A DNA stretch of 64,000 bases from Streptomyces sp. XY006 (GCF_002237655.1 NZ_NOKT01000012.1:1-64000), one strand, 5' to 3'; numbered from the stretch's first letter, positions 20,182 to 33,751 are shown. Numbers and translations are program-made. Notes: a model not told the origin generated them from the letters alone.

Positions 20182-20571
20182 ATGGCATCGATCAAGGAGT
20201 TCCAGGTCACCTTCGACTGCGCGGAACCCGAGCGCGTCGCTCGCTTCTGGTGCGAGGTGCTGGGGTACGTGCTGCCGCCGCAGGCGGAGGGTGAGAAGAC
20301 GTGGTCCGCGTGCGTCGACCCCTCGGGTGCCGGCCCTCGTCTGTACTTCCAGCAGGTGCCCGAAGGGAAGATCGTCAAGAACCGGGTGCACCTCGACATC
20401 CGGGTCGGCACGGGACTCGTCGGGGACGAGCGCGTGGCCGTGCTCGAGGCCGAATGCGCCCGCCTGGTCCAGCTCGGCGCGACCCGGGTGCGGCTGCTGG
20501 CCGCCGACGAGGAGAACGAGTCGTGCCTGCTGATGCAGGACGTCGAGGGCAACGAGTTCTGCCTCGACTGA
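20182..20571 (+). CDS. VOC-family (glyoxalase-like) protein
   Basis: 129 residues forming one beta-alpha-beta-beta-beta vicinal oxygen chelate unit pair: FQVTFDCAEPERVARFWCEVLGY at the start, VHLDIRVG in the middle, and MQDVEGNEFCLD at the end (the usual D-P-x-G-N-x-F/V strand). This single-protomer Glyoxalase_6-like layout is common in Streptomyces, with unknown substrates. ATG 20182 gives the canonical start MASIKEFQ. It is followed by a strong palindromic terminator. Confidence 0.9.
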   Translation: MASIKEFQVTFDCAEPERVARFWCEVLGYVLPPQAEGEKTWSACVDPSGAGPRLYFQQVPEGKIVKNRVHLDIRVGTGLVGDERVAVLEAECARLVQLGATRVRLLAADEENESCLLMQDVEGNEFCLD

Positions 20572-20591
20572 GCGTCGCGACGGCAGCGCGA

Positions 20592-20623
20592 TCATCCCCC
20601 GGACGGATCCGTCCGGGGGATGA
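20592..20623 (+). terminator. 32-bp perfect palindrome terminator after the VOC gene
   Basis: A perfect 16+16 palindrome, centred on GGATCC, begins 21 bp after the VOC stop. No T-run follows, which is usual for Streptomyces terminators. Confidence 0.85.
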
Positions 20624-20860
20624 CGCATGTTCCGGACCGAAGGGGGGACTCGGCCGGGTTCGGGGTGCGCGCATACCCAGGTGACCATTCCGGGCAGGCT
20701 TTGTGAGGGACTGGAAACGTGGGTTAGCCTGCGGCGTATTTCTCATCGAGCAGATCCGTGACTGCACACACGCATGCACGACAGCCGGGCCGCCGCCGCG
20801 GTCCGGGCAGTTCCGAGTCCTCGGCCACGGGGGCTCTTGGGGAGCGGAACGAGGGTGCGC

Positions 20861-25129
<4,269 letters not shown>

Positions 25130-25226
25130 GCACGCCGGCGCCCGACCCGCACACCCGCGGGCCGGGGGCCCCGCAGGGCCAGCCGTTCCGCGCCTTTGGG
25201 CGCTGAAGCCGAGGAGCATCGAGACC

Positions 25227-27728
25227 GTGACCATGTCCGAGCAGCCGCGCGAGCCGCGTCAGGCCGAGGAGCCGGCGCGTCCGGCCGACGAGCCGCGGCG
25301 CGACTTCGCCGACGGGGCGTCCGACGAGCAGTGGGTGGTCGCCGACGGGCAGCTGGTGTCCCCGGATGCGCTGCTCGCGGAACTCGGCGGTGTCTCCGCC
25401 GCCTCACCGGTGGGGCGGCTGGCGGCCACCGTGGAGCGGCTCAGCCGGGAGGTCCGGGCCGCCCAGGCGGAGTCCGAGGGGCGTGCCCTGATCGAGCTGG
25501 CCAAGGGCGTCCTGGTCGAGCGGCTGAAGTGCGGACCGGCCCAGGCCGCCCGCCAGCTGACCGAGCTGGCCGAGCAGGCCCAGGTCAGCCCCCTGGAACT
25601 CGCCGTCGACGTCATCAACCAGGCCGCCCGGGACCGGATGTCGGAGGTGACGGACGCGTTTCTCGCCGCCACCAAGGCCGCCGACGAGGCGGAGGCCGAG
25701 TCGGCGGCGGTGCGGCTGCGCGTCGCCGAGAGCGGCGTGCTGGCGGCGGACGACACGCAGGCCGTGGCCGACGCCCTGCTGGAGCAGGCGTTGCGTCCCC
25801 TCGGCGCGGTGGCCGTGGCCATATGGGCCGCGGGACCCGACGGTTCGCTCACCCTGGCGGGCAGCGCCGGCTTCGCCCCCGCCGAGGCCACGCGCTGGCG
25901 CTACGTCCCGCCGGACGTGGTGACGGTGGCGCGGCGGGGCCTCGTCGAACGCGAGGGGCACTGGATCACCGCCTTGAAGGAGACCGGGCTGCCCACGATC
26001 GGGCTGCACCACCATCCGGACGGCGGCCGGGCCGCCCTGCCCGCCGGCACCGGGGGCCGCGTCCACGGCGTGCTGGAGATCGCCTGGCCCGCTCCGCTGG
26101 AGCCGCAGCCCCCGCAGGTCGTGCGCCAGGTGGAGGCGCTGGCGGAACTGTGCGCGCACACGCTGGAGATGTACACGCCGCAGCCGACCGGGGCGCAGGA
26201 GCCGCGTGTCGTGCCGGACGTCGCCGAGCTGATGGACCTGGCCGACGGGCTGCACGACCCGGCCCTGGTGCTGGTGCCGCATCTGGACGCCGACGGGCAT
26301 CTGGTGGACTTCCGCATCCAGCACGTCAACAACCGCTTCCTCGACCCGGCCGGGCGGCCCCGGGCGGTCGTCAGCGGCGCGCTGCTGCTGGAGGCCTATC
26401 CGATGGCCGCCGGGGACAGCGAGCTGTTCCAGCGTGTCGAGCGCGTCTACGCCACCGGTGAGCCGTTCCGGACGCGGCGGATGAACCTCACCGCGCTCGT
26501 CGACCAGGTGCCGCTGTCGGCGGTCGCGGACATCAGCATCAGCCGGCACGGCACCTCGGTGCTCCTCATCTGGCGGATCGAGGACGAGACGGCGCGGCTG
26601 GCGAGCCTGCTGCAGAACGCGCAGCGGCTCGGCCGGATCGGCGGTTTCGAGGAGAACGTGCTCACGGGTGAGATCACCTGGAACGGGCAGCTGTTCGACC
26701 TCTACGGGCGCCCGCAGTCGAGCACGCCGGTGCCGCTGGAGGAGCTGCCCGCCCACGCGCACCCGGACGACGGGGTCTCCATCCGCCGCTTCCTGCGCAC
26801 CCTGCTGCACCACCGGCGGCCGGCCGCCGCGGCCTTCCGGCTGCAGCGGCCGGACGGGGTGACCCGGCACATCCGGATCGTCGCCGAGCCGGTGCTCGAC
26901 ACCGACGACCGGCTGCTGCTGGTGCGCGGCGCCTGCCAGGACATCTCGGCGCAGCACTGGACGGAGGTGGCGCTGGCCGCCACCCGGGACCAGCTGGCGC
27001 ACACCGAGCAGCAGGCCACCGAGCGCAACCGGCTGACCCTGCAGCTGCAGCACGCCATCATGCCGCCGACCCAGGCGCCGTTGCAGGTGGCCGGGCTGCA
27101 GGTGGCGGTGCGCTACCGGCCGGCGGAGACCGAGCAGCTGGTGGGCGGCGACTGGTACGACGCCGTCGTCCTGCCGTCCGGGCTGGTGCTGCTGTGCGTC
27201 GGGGACGTGGCCGGGCACGGCATCGAGGCCGCGACCAGCATGGTGGTGCTGCGCAACGCGCTGCGGGGTCTCGCGGTGACCGGCGCCGGTCCCGGACAGC
27301 TGCTGTCCTGGCTGAACATCGTGGCGCACCATCTGACCGGCGCCGTCACGGCGACGGCGGTGTGCGGGCTGTACGACCCGGAGCGGCGCACGCTGCGCTG
27401 GGCCCGGGCGGGCCATCTGCCCCCGGTCCTGGTCCGGGACACCGAGGCGGCTCCGCTGCCGCTGGGCAGGGGGCTGCTGCTCGGTGCCGTGCCCGAGGCC
27501 TCGTACGAGGAGAAGGAGATGCAGCTCGCCGCCGAGGACACGCTGTTGATGTACACGGACGGTCTGATCGAACGCCGTGACCGGCCCGTGGAGGAGTCGC
27601 TGACCCAGCTGCTGACCACCGCGCGCACGGCGCCCACCACCCTCGACCAGCAGCTGGACCGCCTGCTGACGTACAGCAAGTCGGACACGGACGACGACAC
27701 CTGCATCGTGGGCATCCGGGTGGGATGA
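25227..27728 (+). CDS. PP2C (SpoIIE/RsbU) phosphatase with N-terminal ANTAR-like, GAF and PAS domains
   Basis: 833 residues. An ANTAR-like helical bundle lies near residues 80-135 (ALIELAKGVLVERLKCGPAQ, then AARQLTELAEQAQVSPLELA). A GAF-like region (about 160-310), two PAS-like regions (about 330-590) and the SpoIIE/RsbU phosphatase (about 610-830) follow, with metal-binding Asp residues in GGDWYD (D642) and GDVAGHG and the late DDDTC motif. Such enzymes dephosphorylate anti-sigma antagonists. GTG 25227 has GAGGAG 10 bases upstream; ATG 25233 is the alternative. It follows the hybrid kinase by 97 bp and may be cotranscribed, suggesting one signalling module. Confidence 0.9.
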   Translation: MTMSEQPREPRQAEEPARPADEPRRDFADGASDEQWVVADGQLVSPDALLAELGGVSAASPVGRLAATVERLSREVRAAQAESEGRALIELAKGVLVERLKCGPAQAARQLTELAEQAQVSPLELAVDVINQAARDRMSEVTDAFLAATKAADEAEAESAAVRLRVAESGVLAADDTQAVADALLEQALRPLGAVAVAIWAAGPDGSLTLAGSAGFAPAEATRWRYVPPDVVTVARRGLVEREGHWITALKETGLPTIGLHHHPDGGRAALPAGTGGRVHGVLEIAWPAPLEPQPPQVVRQVEALAELCAHTLEMYTPQPTGAQEPRVVPDVAELMDLADGLHDPALVLVPHLDADGHLVDFRIQHVNNRFLDPAGRPRAVVSGALLLEAYPMAAGDSELFQRVERVYATGEPFRTRRMNLTALVDQVPLSAVADISISRHGTSVLLIWRIEDETARLASLLQNAQRLGRIGGFEENVLTGEITWNGQLFDLYGRPQSSTPVPLEELPAHAHPDDGVSIRRFLRTLLHHRRPAAAAFRLQRPDGVTRHIRIVAEPVLDTDDRLLLVRGACQDISAQHWTEVALAATRDQLAHTEQQATERNRLTLQLQHAIMPPTQAPLQVAGLQVAVRYRPAETEQLVGGDWYDAVVLPSGLVLLCVGDVAGHGIEAATSMVVLRNALRGLAVTGAGPGQLLSWLNIVAHHLTGAVTATAVCGLYDPERRTLRWARAGHLPPVLVRDTEAAPLPLGRGLLLGAVPEASYEEKEMQLAAEDTLLMYTDGLIERRDRPVEESLTQLLTTARTAPTTLDQQLDRLLTYSKSDTDDDTCIVGIRVG

Positions 27729-27761
27729 CCGCCGGGCGGGGACGGGGCGTGCCGCGGCCGG

Positions 27762-28415
27762 TCAGCCGTCGGTGCGCCCCGCCGCGGCCGGGTCGGTGTG
27801 CGCAGCGCCGCGACCGGGTCGGTCGTCGGTGCGGACCGCCGCGTCGAGCAGCGGGCCGAGTTCGCGGGCCACGGCCGTCAGGGCGCGGACGTCCCGCTCG
27901 GCCCGGGCGAGGAGGATCGCTCCCTCCAGGGCGCTGATCATGAGTGTGGCGAGCTGTCCCGCCCGGTCCTCGGGCACGCCCGTCTCGACCAGGGCCCCGG
28001 CCACCGCCGAGGTCCAGGCGGTGAACGCGGCGGAGGCGGCCTCCCGGGTGGAGGGCACCGACTCGGCGCAGTCCACCGTGGCGGCGGCGACCGGGCAGCC
28101 GCCCGCGAAGCCGGCGGTCTCGTACTCGTCGGTCCACTGCTTCACCATGGCGGCGAACAGCCCGCTCGGGGTCGGCTCGGGCAGCGCGGCCAGGTACCGC
28201 GCGACCCGGTGCGCGGCGTAGCGGCCCGCCCAGCCGACGGCCTCGTCCACCAGCTGGGTCTTGCCGCCGGGGAAGTAGTGCTGGAGCGACCCGCGCGGCG
28301 CGGCGGCCTCGACGGCCACCTCGCGCAGGCCCGTGGAGACGACCCCGTCGCGCCGGATCAGCTGGGCCGCGCTGAACACCATCCGCTCGCGCGGCCCCCG
28401 CTCGGCCCCCGCCAT
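27762..28415 (-). CDS. TetR-family repressor
   Basis: 217 residues: HTH about 12-55 (ERMVFSAAQLIRRDGVVSTGLREVAVEAAAPRGSLQHYFPGGK) and a helical ligand domain containing the YxxxGFAGGCPV-type motif (AGFAGGCPVAAATVDC) typical of the LmrA/YxaF-like TetR group. GGAGGT precedes ATG 28415. It is divergent from the dehydrogenase at 28553; two matching inverted repeats lie between, so autorepression and repression of the dehydrogenase are likely. Confidence 0.93.
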   Translation of the reverse strand: MAGAERGPRERMVFSAAQLIRRDGVVSTGLREVAVEAAAPRGSLQHYFPGGKTQLVDEAVGWAGRYAAHRVARYLAALPEPTPSGLFAAMVKQWTDEYETAGFAGGCPVAAATVDCAESVPSTREAASAAFTAWTSAVAGALVETGVPEDRAGQLATLMISALEGAILLARAERDVRALTAVARELGPLLDAAVRTDDRPGRGAAHTDPAAAGRTDG

Positions 28416-28454
28416 CGCGCACCTCCGCCACGTCCGCCCGTCTCGCCGCCACTC

Positions 28455-28497
28455 TATGACCGGTGTCATAACGAGGGCTACTATGACCGCTGTCATA
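28455..28497. promoter_or_regulatory. twin TetR-type operators
   Basis: TATGAC-cggt-GTCATA (28455-28470) and TATGAC-cgct-GTCATA (28482-28497) are perfect 6-bp inverted repeats with 4-nt centres, 27 bp centre to centre, in the 137-bp region between the divergent TetR and dehydrogenase starts. Confidence 0.85.
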
Positions 28498-28552
28498 GCG
28501 GAGGGCGGCAGAGCGGATCGGCTCGCGCGAGAGCCGGACAAGGCGGTGCGTC

Positions 28553-29464
28553 GTGGACGTCGGTTTCATCGGACTGGGGGTCATGGGGCAGCCCATGGCG
28601 CTCAACCTCGCCCGTGCCGGGATGCGGCCGGTGGTGTGGAACCGCACCGCGGAGCGGTGTGCTCCGGTGCGTGCCGCGGGCGCCGAGGTCGCCGCGAGCG
28701 CGGCCGAGGTGTTCCGGCGGTGCGGCACGGTGTTCCTCATGCTGGCCGACGAGGCCGCCGTCGACGCGGTGCTGGGGCGGGGCGGCCCGGACTTCGCCGC
28801 GCGTGTCGCCGGACGCACCGTCGTCCACATGGGCACGACGTCCGCGGAGTACTCCAGCGGCCTGCAGGACGACGTCCGCGCCGCGGGCGGGCGGTACGTC
28901 GAGGCCCCGGTGTCGGGCTCGCGCGTCCCCGCGGAGCGGGGCGAGCTGGTGGGGATGCTGGCCGGCGACGACGACGCCGTGGCGGCCGTCCGGCCCCTGC
29001 TCGCCCCGATGTGCCGGGAGGCGTTCGGGTGCGGGGCGGTGCCGGGCGCGCTGCTGATGAAGTTCTCCGTGAACCTGTTCCTGATCACCCTGGTCACGGG
29101 GCTCGCCGAGGCGTTCCACTTCGCCGACCGGCACGGCGTCGACCAGCGGCTGCTGCGGGACGTGCTGGACGCCGGCCCGATGGCCAGCGCCGTCTCCCGG
29201 GTCAAGGCGCCGAAGCTGCTGGAGCGCGACTTCACGGTCCAGGCGGCCGCCGCGGACGTCCTGAAGAACAACCGCCTGATCGCGCAGGCCGCCCGCGCGG
29301 CGGACCTGGCGTCCCCGCTCCTCGACCTCTGCCACGCCCTCTACGAGGAGACCGTCGCGCGGGGCCACGGCGCCGAGGACATGGTGGCGGTCCTGCACGC
29401 CCTGGAGGCCCGGACGGCCGCGGCCCCCGCCCCGCCCACTCCCCCGGCCCGCCGGCCGCGCTGA
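28553..29464 (+). CDS. NAD(P)-dependent beta-hydroxyacid dehydrogenase family protein
   Basis: 303 residues. N-terminal Rossmann fold with [21 protein letters not shown] (GxGxMG) and WNRT; the substrate motif [15 protein letters not shown] (about residues 115-130); and catalytic Lys in [10 protein letters not shown] (K about 168). This is the 3-hydroxyisobutyrate / 6-phosphogluconate dehydrogenase-related family, which also includes imine reductases and glyoxylate reductases. Starts with GTG. The C-terminal 15 residues are Pro/Ala-rich and probably disordered. It is controlled, by inference, by the divergent TetR protein. Confidence 0.92.
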   Translation: MDVGFIGLGVMGQPMALNLARAGMRPVVWNRTAERCAPVRAAGAEVAASAAEVFRRCGTVFLMLADEAAVDAVLGRGGPDFAARVAGRTVVHMGTTSAEYSSGLQDDVRAAGGRYVEAPVSGSRVPAERGELVGMLAGDDDAVAAVRPLLAPMCREAFGCGAVPGALLMKFSVNLFLITLVTGLAEAFHFADRHGVDQRLLRDVLDAGPMASAVSRVKAPKLLERDFTVQAAAADVLKNNRLIAQAARAADLASPLLDLCHALYEETVARGHGAEDMVAVLHALEARTAAAPAPPTPPARRPR

Positions 29465-29518
29465 CGCCGTCGGGCATACGGTCGGCCCGGCCCGCGGCCT
29501 GTCCCACCGCGGGCGCCC

Positions 29519-30520
29519 TCACCCCGCCGTGCGCTCTGTCCCGCCGCGCGCCCTGCCCCGGGGTTTGAGCGGCGTGTTCGGCAGGGCCGGTGCCGGGAGG
29601 GGATCGCCGTCGTAGCCCTGGACGACGCCGAACCGGGTGCCCCGCGCCCAGTCCTCGCGTGCCTGCGCGATCTCCTCGTGCGAGCGGGCGATGAAGTTCC
29701 ACCACATGACGATCTCCTCCTCGAAGGGAGGCCCGCCGAGCAGGATCGTCCGGGCGGGGGCGTCGGCGTCGTTCGCGAGCGTCAGGGTGCCGGATCCACT
29801 GGGGACGTAGCCGAGTTCGGCCGGTTCCAGCGGGGTGCCGAGGAGGCGGACGTCCCCGCTGTCGACGAGCAGGCCGTGTTCGAAGGCGGGGTCCACGGAG
29901 AGGGTGAGCGTCGCTCCCGGATCGAGGGTGATCTCGGCGCCGAGCAGGGGCGTGAACGTCCGTACCGGGGAGGTGCTGCCGGCGAGCGAGCCCAGGAAGA
30001 CGCTGACGGCGGCGCCGTCGACGCGTACCGGCTCGGGCACGTGGTGCTGGAAGTCCCGGGCGGTGTCGCGGTGTTCGTCGGGCAGGGCCACCCACAGCTG
30101 GACGCCGTGCAGGACGTTCGTCGCCGGGGTGGAGACCTCCGAGTGGGCGATGCCGTGCCCGCCGGTCATGAGGTTGAGCTCGCCGGGGCGGACCAGGGCG
30201 TGGCTGCCGAGGCTGTCGCGGTGCTCGATCTCGCCGCTGAACAGCCAGCTCACGGTCTGCAGGCCGGTGTGCGGATGCGGGGGCACGACCATGCCCGTCG
30301 TGGTGGCGTCGACCGGGCCGTAGTGGTCGGCGAAGCACCAGGCGCCGATCAGCGACCTGGCCCGCTGGGGCAGCGTCCGGCGCACGGGCAGGGCCCGGGG
30401 GCCGCCGAGGGGCACCTCCCGCGCGGACAGCACCTCGACGTGCGGCGTCCCGGGCGTCGCCCCGCCGTCGGCGGTCGTGCCGCAGCGCAGCTCCTCCGGC
30501 GCGGTTTCCACGTTGCTCAC
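29519..30520 (-). CDS. pirin-family protein
   Basis: 333 residues forming a double cupin. The N-terminal domain has the pirin metal motif in GMVVPPHPHTGLQTVSWLFSGEIEHRDSLG, giving His ligands, with another in MTGGHGIAHSE. The C-terminal cupin contains LLGGPPFEEEIVMWWNFIARSHEEI, characteristic of the longer pirins. Bacterial pirins include quercetinase-like dioxygenases and regulators of pyruvate metabolism. GTG 30520 (SNVETAPEE) is preferred because GAGGGG lies 8 bases upstream; a GTG at 30529 is possible. The gene follows the MarR gene, and a MarR-type operator lies just before it. Confidence 0.92.
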   Translation of the reverse strand: MSNVETAPEELRCGTTADGGATPGTPHVEVLSAREVPLGGPRALPVRRTLPQRARSLIGAWCFADHYGPVDATTTGMVVPPHPHTGLQTVSWLFSGEIEHRDSLGSHALVRPGELNLMTGGHGIAHSEVSTPATNVLHGVQLWVALPDEHRDTARDFQHHVPEPVRVDGAAVSVFLGSLAGSTSPVRTFTPLLGAEITLDPGATLTLSVDPAFEHGLLVDSGDVRLLGTPLEPAELGYVPSGSGTLTLANDADAPARTILLGGPPFEEEIVMWWNFIARSHEEIAQAREDWARGTRFGVVQGYDGDPLPAPALPNTPLKPRGRARGGTERTAG

Positions 30521-30542
30521 CGGGACCACCCCTCACCCGCTC

Positions 30543-30560
30543 TAGTTGTCACATCAACTA
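30543..30560. promoter_or_regulatory. MarR-type operator upstream of the pirin gene
   Basis: TAGTTG-tcacat-CAACTA is a perfect 6-bp inverted repeat with a 6-nt centre, 23 bp upstream of the pirin start. A near copy with the same spacing lies upstream of the MarR gene. Confidence 0.75.
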
Positions 30561-30600
30561 CTATGTCACGCGGGCGGTTGGATGACCACGGCGGACCTCG

Positions 30601-31068
30601 TCAGGTCCGGTCCTCGTCCATCCGGGCGAGGACGCGCTCGGAGATCTCGGCCAGGACCCGCAGCTCCGCCGGCGTGACGTGGTCGATGAACAATTCGCGC
30701 ACGGCGGCGACGTGACGCGGAGCGGCCGCCTCGATCGCGGCGCGCCCGGCGTCCGTGATCACCACGAACGCGCCACGGCCGTCCTCGGGGCACTCCTCGC
30801 GCACCACCATGCCCCGCCCGGCCATGCGGGCGATGTGGTGGGACATCCGGCTCTTCTCCCACTCCAGGGCGCGGGCCAGGTCCTGGGGGCGACGGCGTCC
30901 GTCCGGGGCGTCCGTCAGGTGCACCAGGACCGCGAAGTCGGCGGGCGACACGTTCGACTCCGACTGCAGCAGACGCCCGAGGCGTCCTCCGAGCCGCTCC
31001 TGCAGCCGGACGAACCCCCGCCAGGCGCGCTGTTCCTGAGGCGTCAGCCATCGCGGTTCCTCTGCCAT
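30601..31068 (-). CDS. MarR-family transcriptional regulator
   Basis: 155 residues: winged helix (about 45-110) with SPADFAVLVHLTDAPDGRRRPQDLARALEWEKSRMSHHIARMAGRGMVVREE and wing PEDGRGAFVVIT. The KSRMSHH recognition helix is the form seen in a large Streptomyces MarR group. No Shine-Dalgarno is seen before ATG 31068; a minus-strand -10 TAGACT at 31080-31075 predicts a leaderless transcript. It is followed by the pirin gene on the same strand. Confidence 0.92.
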   Translation of the reverse strand: MAEEPRWLTPQEQRAWRGFVRLQERLGGRLGRLLQSESNVSPADFAVLVHLTDAPDGRRRPQDLARALEWEKSRMSHHIARMAGRGMVVREECPEDGRGAFVVITDAGRAAIEAAAPRHVAAVRELFIDHVTPAELRVLAEISERVLARMDEDRT

Positions 31069-31074
31069 GGGCGC

Positions 31075-31102
31075 AGTCTACGCATGGTTGACACATCATC
31101 CA
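31075..31102 (-). promoter_or_regulatory. promoter and operator of the MarR gene
   Basis: TGGTTG-acacat-CATCCA (31085-31102) is an inverted repeat with one mismatch. It has the same arm length and 6-nt centre as the pirin-upstream site. It overlaps the space upstream of a minus-strand -10 TAGACT (31080-31075) that lies 7 nt from the start codon, so binding would block the gene's own promoter. Confidence 0.65.
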
Positions 31103-31286
31103 GTGCGCGAGCCGCCCGCGTAGGGGGGCACGGGGGAGATCGCGCCGGTGGTGGACCGGATGGGGCCCGGCTCGACGAGTGGGCTGATCGTTGGCATGAT
31201 CTGCCGGTCGGAGGGGGTCACCGGCCCTCACGTGGTGACAGCGGCTGAACGGGCGGGGAACGGTGGGGTCGTCGGGGGGCGGTGCG

Positions 31287-32000
31287 ATGAGGTCCGTCGT
31301 GTGGCTGGTGCTCTCGGGCGTGGCGCTCGTCGTCGGCGTGGTGTCCGCCGTCCAGGTGCGCGGCGCGCTGGAGCGGGAGCGGGCGTACCAGGCGGCGCCG
31401 GTCTGTGGCACGGCACCGGCGCGGGCAGCGGAATGCCGGTGGGAGCGGGAGTTCACCGTGCGCTCGGCGGACATGAACCGCGGGGAGCGGCACGAGTCCC
31501 CCGAGGCGGTGCTGGTGCCGTCCTCCGGCGCCGCCCGGCACGTGACGTTCCCGAACACGGAGCCCGTGCTGTCCGAGATGGCGCCCGGCGAGAGGGTCGT
31601 CGGGGTGATCTGGCGCGGGCGGCTCGTCGAGGTCCGGGACGCCGAGGGCCGGCGGCAGCAGACGGCCGACGGGCCCGTGGGGTGGCCGGCGGACCGGCTG
31701 GGCGGGGCGCTGGCCTGTCTCTCGTTCGGCCTGGCCGGACTGGTGGGCGTGGTGTGGCCGCTCCTGCGGCGCGGCGACCGCCGGCACGCGACGGCGGGGC
31801 AGGTCGTGCGGTGGCACGGTGCCGTCCTGGGCGTTCTGGCGATCCTGACGCTCTGGGCGCGGTCGGCCAACGACTGGCCGCTCTGGGCGATCCCGGCGAT
31901 CTGGGGGCCGCTCGCCGTGCTGGGCCTGGCGTCGATGACGGCCTTCGTCCTGGCCGCCCTGCGCGGTGAGCTGTCGGACCCCGCCTCCGCCGACGCCTGA
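31287..32000 (+). CDS. unknown membrane protein, 237 aa, DUF3592-like layout
   Basis: A hydrophobic segment at about 5-23 is followed by an extracytoplasmic-type domain (about 25-140, two Cys in PVCGTAPARAAEC), then three membrane segments (about 148-168, 185-203, 208-228). I do not recognise a characterised family; the layout recalls DUF3592 proteins. ATG 31287 is preferred because the eight residues before it are Gly/Ser-rich. Its 3' end is 4 bp from the stop of the leftward exporter. Function unknown. Confidence 0.75.
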   Translation: MRSVVWLVLSGVALVVGVVSAVQVRGALERERAYQAAPVCGTAPARAAECRWEREFTVRSADMNRGERHESPEAVLVPSSGAARHVTFPNTEPVLSEMAPGERVVGVIWRGRLVEVRDAEGRRQQTADGPVGWPADRLGGALACLSFGLAGLVGVVWPLLRRGDRRHATAGQVVRWHGAVLGVLAILTLWARSANDWPLWAIPAIWGPLAVLGLASMTAFVLAALRGELSDPASADA

Positions 32001-32004
32001 CGTC

Positions 32005-33519
32005 TCAGCTCTGCCGGGCGTGTACCGGGCTGTTGGCGACGTCGTCCGGGCAGGTGCGGTGCGGCTGCCGGGCGCGCCGGTCGCGGCGCCAGTCGAACGC
32101 GGCGAGGGCCAGGGACGCCGCCATGCCGACGATGCCGGCGACCAGGGCGAGGAAGAGGGCGCCGCGGTAGTCGTCGTCGCGGTGGCCGAGCACCAGGTAG
32201 AAGAGGCCGGGCAGGGCTGCGGTGCCCACGGCGGCGCCGAGCCGCTGCCCGGTCTGCAGTGCGCCGCCCGCCGCCCCGGCCATGCGCACGGGCACGTCCC
32301 GCAGGGTCATGGTGATGTTCGGGGAGATCACACAGCCGCCGCCGAGGCCACCGAGGAACAGCGCCGGCGCCGCCAGCCAGGGCGCGATGTCCAGGGGCGC
32401 GAAGCGCAGCAGCAGCGCGGTGCCGCCGAGCCCGAGGATCACCCCGGTGAGCCCGCCCACGGTCAGCAGGCGCCCGAGGCGGTCCACCAGCCGGCCGGAG
32501 ACGGCGGCCGCGCAGGCCGAGCCGACGGCGAACGGTGTCACGGCGAGGGCCGAGCGCAACGGTGAGAAGCCGAGGCCGTGCTGGTAGAAGAGGGCGAAGA
32601 CCAGCCAGATGCCGCTGAAGCCGATGAAGTAGAGCGTGCCGACGCCGGCGCCGACGGCGTAGCCCCGCACCTCGGTGAACAGCCGCGGGTCGAGCAGCGG
32701 CTGGGTGCCCCGGGCCAGCAGCCGGCGCTGCCACAGGGTGAAGACGACGAGCAGGACGGCACCGGCGGGGAACAGCCACCACAGGCGGGTGAGACCGCCC
32801 GCCTCGGCCTGCACCAGCGGGTACATCAGCGCGAGGACGCCCAGGCCGAGGAGCAGCACGCCGGGCAGGTCCACGTGCTGCCGCCCGGAGCGCCGGGTGC
32901 GGGGCAGCAGGCGGCGGCCCAGGAGCACGGCGAGGATGCCGATGGGGACGTTGATGTAGAAGATCCACCGCCAGCCCTGGGGGCCGTCGGCCAGCGCGAG
33001 GATCAGACCGCCCGCGAGGGGGCCGACCGCGGAGGAGATGCCGACGGTGGCGCCGAAGAAGCCGAAGGCGCGTCCGCGTTCCGCACCCCGGAACATCTGC
33101 TGGATGAGCGCGGAGTTCTGCGGTGCCATGAAGCCGGCGGCCAGGCCCTGGGCGAGCCGGGCCGCCACCAGCAGGGCGATGCCGGGGGCCGCTCCGCAGG
33201 CCGCGCTGAACAGCACGAAGCCGCTGAGGGCGAGCAGGAAGATGCGGCGCCGGTCCAGCGCGTCGCCGAGGCGGCCGGCGGTGACGAGGGCCAGTCCGAA
33301 GCTCAGGGCGTAGCCGGACACCACCCACTGCACCTGCGCGGCGGAGGCGTGCAGCTCCTGCTGGATGGTGGGCAGGGCCACCGCCACGATCGACACGTCC
33401 AGCAGGCTCATGAAGCCGGCGACCAGGGTGACCCACAGGGCCCGCCAGCGGCGCGGCTCCGGCTCGTAGTCGCTCTCCGGTGCGCCCTGGCTCCCGCCGC
33501 CCGGCGCCGATGCCGTCAC
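32005..33519 (-). CDS. MFS exporter, DHA2 (EmrB/QacA) family
   Basis: 504 residues with about 14 membrane segments. SLLDVSIVAVALPTIQQEL in TM1, motif A AGRLGDALDRRRIFLLA, and motif C SSAVGPLAGGLIL mark the DHA2 drug:H+ antiporters. GTG 33519 is preceded by AAGGAG, and the longer frame upstream is not membrane-like. It is divergent from the ProP-like transporter across 232 bp. Substrate unknown; no regulator gene adjoins it. Confidence 0.93.
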   Translation of the reverse strand: MTASAPGGGSQGAPESDYEPEPRRWRALWVTLVAGFMSLLDVSIVAVALPTIQQELHASAAQVQWVVSGYALSFGLALVTAGRLGDALDRRRIFLLALSGFVLFSAACGAAPGIALLVAARLAQGLAAGFMAPQNSALIQQMFRGAERGRAFGFFGATVGISSAVGPLAGGLILALADGPQGWRWIFYINVPIGILAVLLGRRLLPRTRRSGRQHVDLPGVLLLGLGVLALMYPLVQAEAGGLTRLWWLFPAGAVLLVVFTLWQRRLLARGTQPLLDPRLFTEVRGYAVGAGVGTLYFIGFSGIWLVFALFYQHGLGFSPLRSALAVTPFAVGSACAAAVSGRLVDRLGRLLTVGGLTGVILGLGGTALLLRFAPLDIAPWLAAPALFLGGLGGGCVISPNITMTLRDVPVRMAGAAGGALQTGQRLGAAVGTAALPGLFYLVLGHRDDDYRGALFLALVAGIVGMAASLALAAFDWRRDRRARQPHRTCPDDVANSPVHARQS

Positions 33520-33751
33520 ATGAGCTCCTTCCGCCAGGGACCGACCCGGGCGAACCAGGTTCCCCACCAGGGCACCAGCACACACGACCGGGCGCCCGTG
33601 CGCGACCCCGGGCGGGCGCCGGTCCCGCGCGGGGTCGCCCTTCCTCACGCGCGGTGATCGACCGGACGCCACGCGAAGGGGGTCGTTTGAGGACGCGAGA
33701 TCTGTGCAGGCGTTCTGCTTGGAGTAGACCACTCGGCGAAAGGAACGACTG

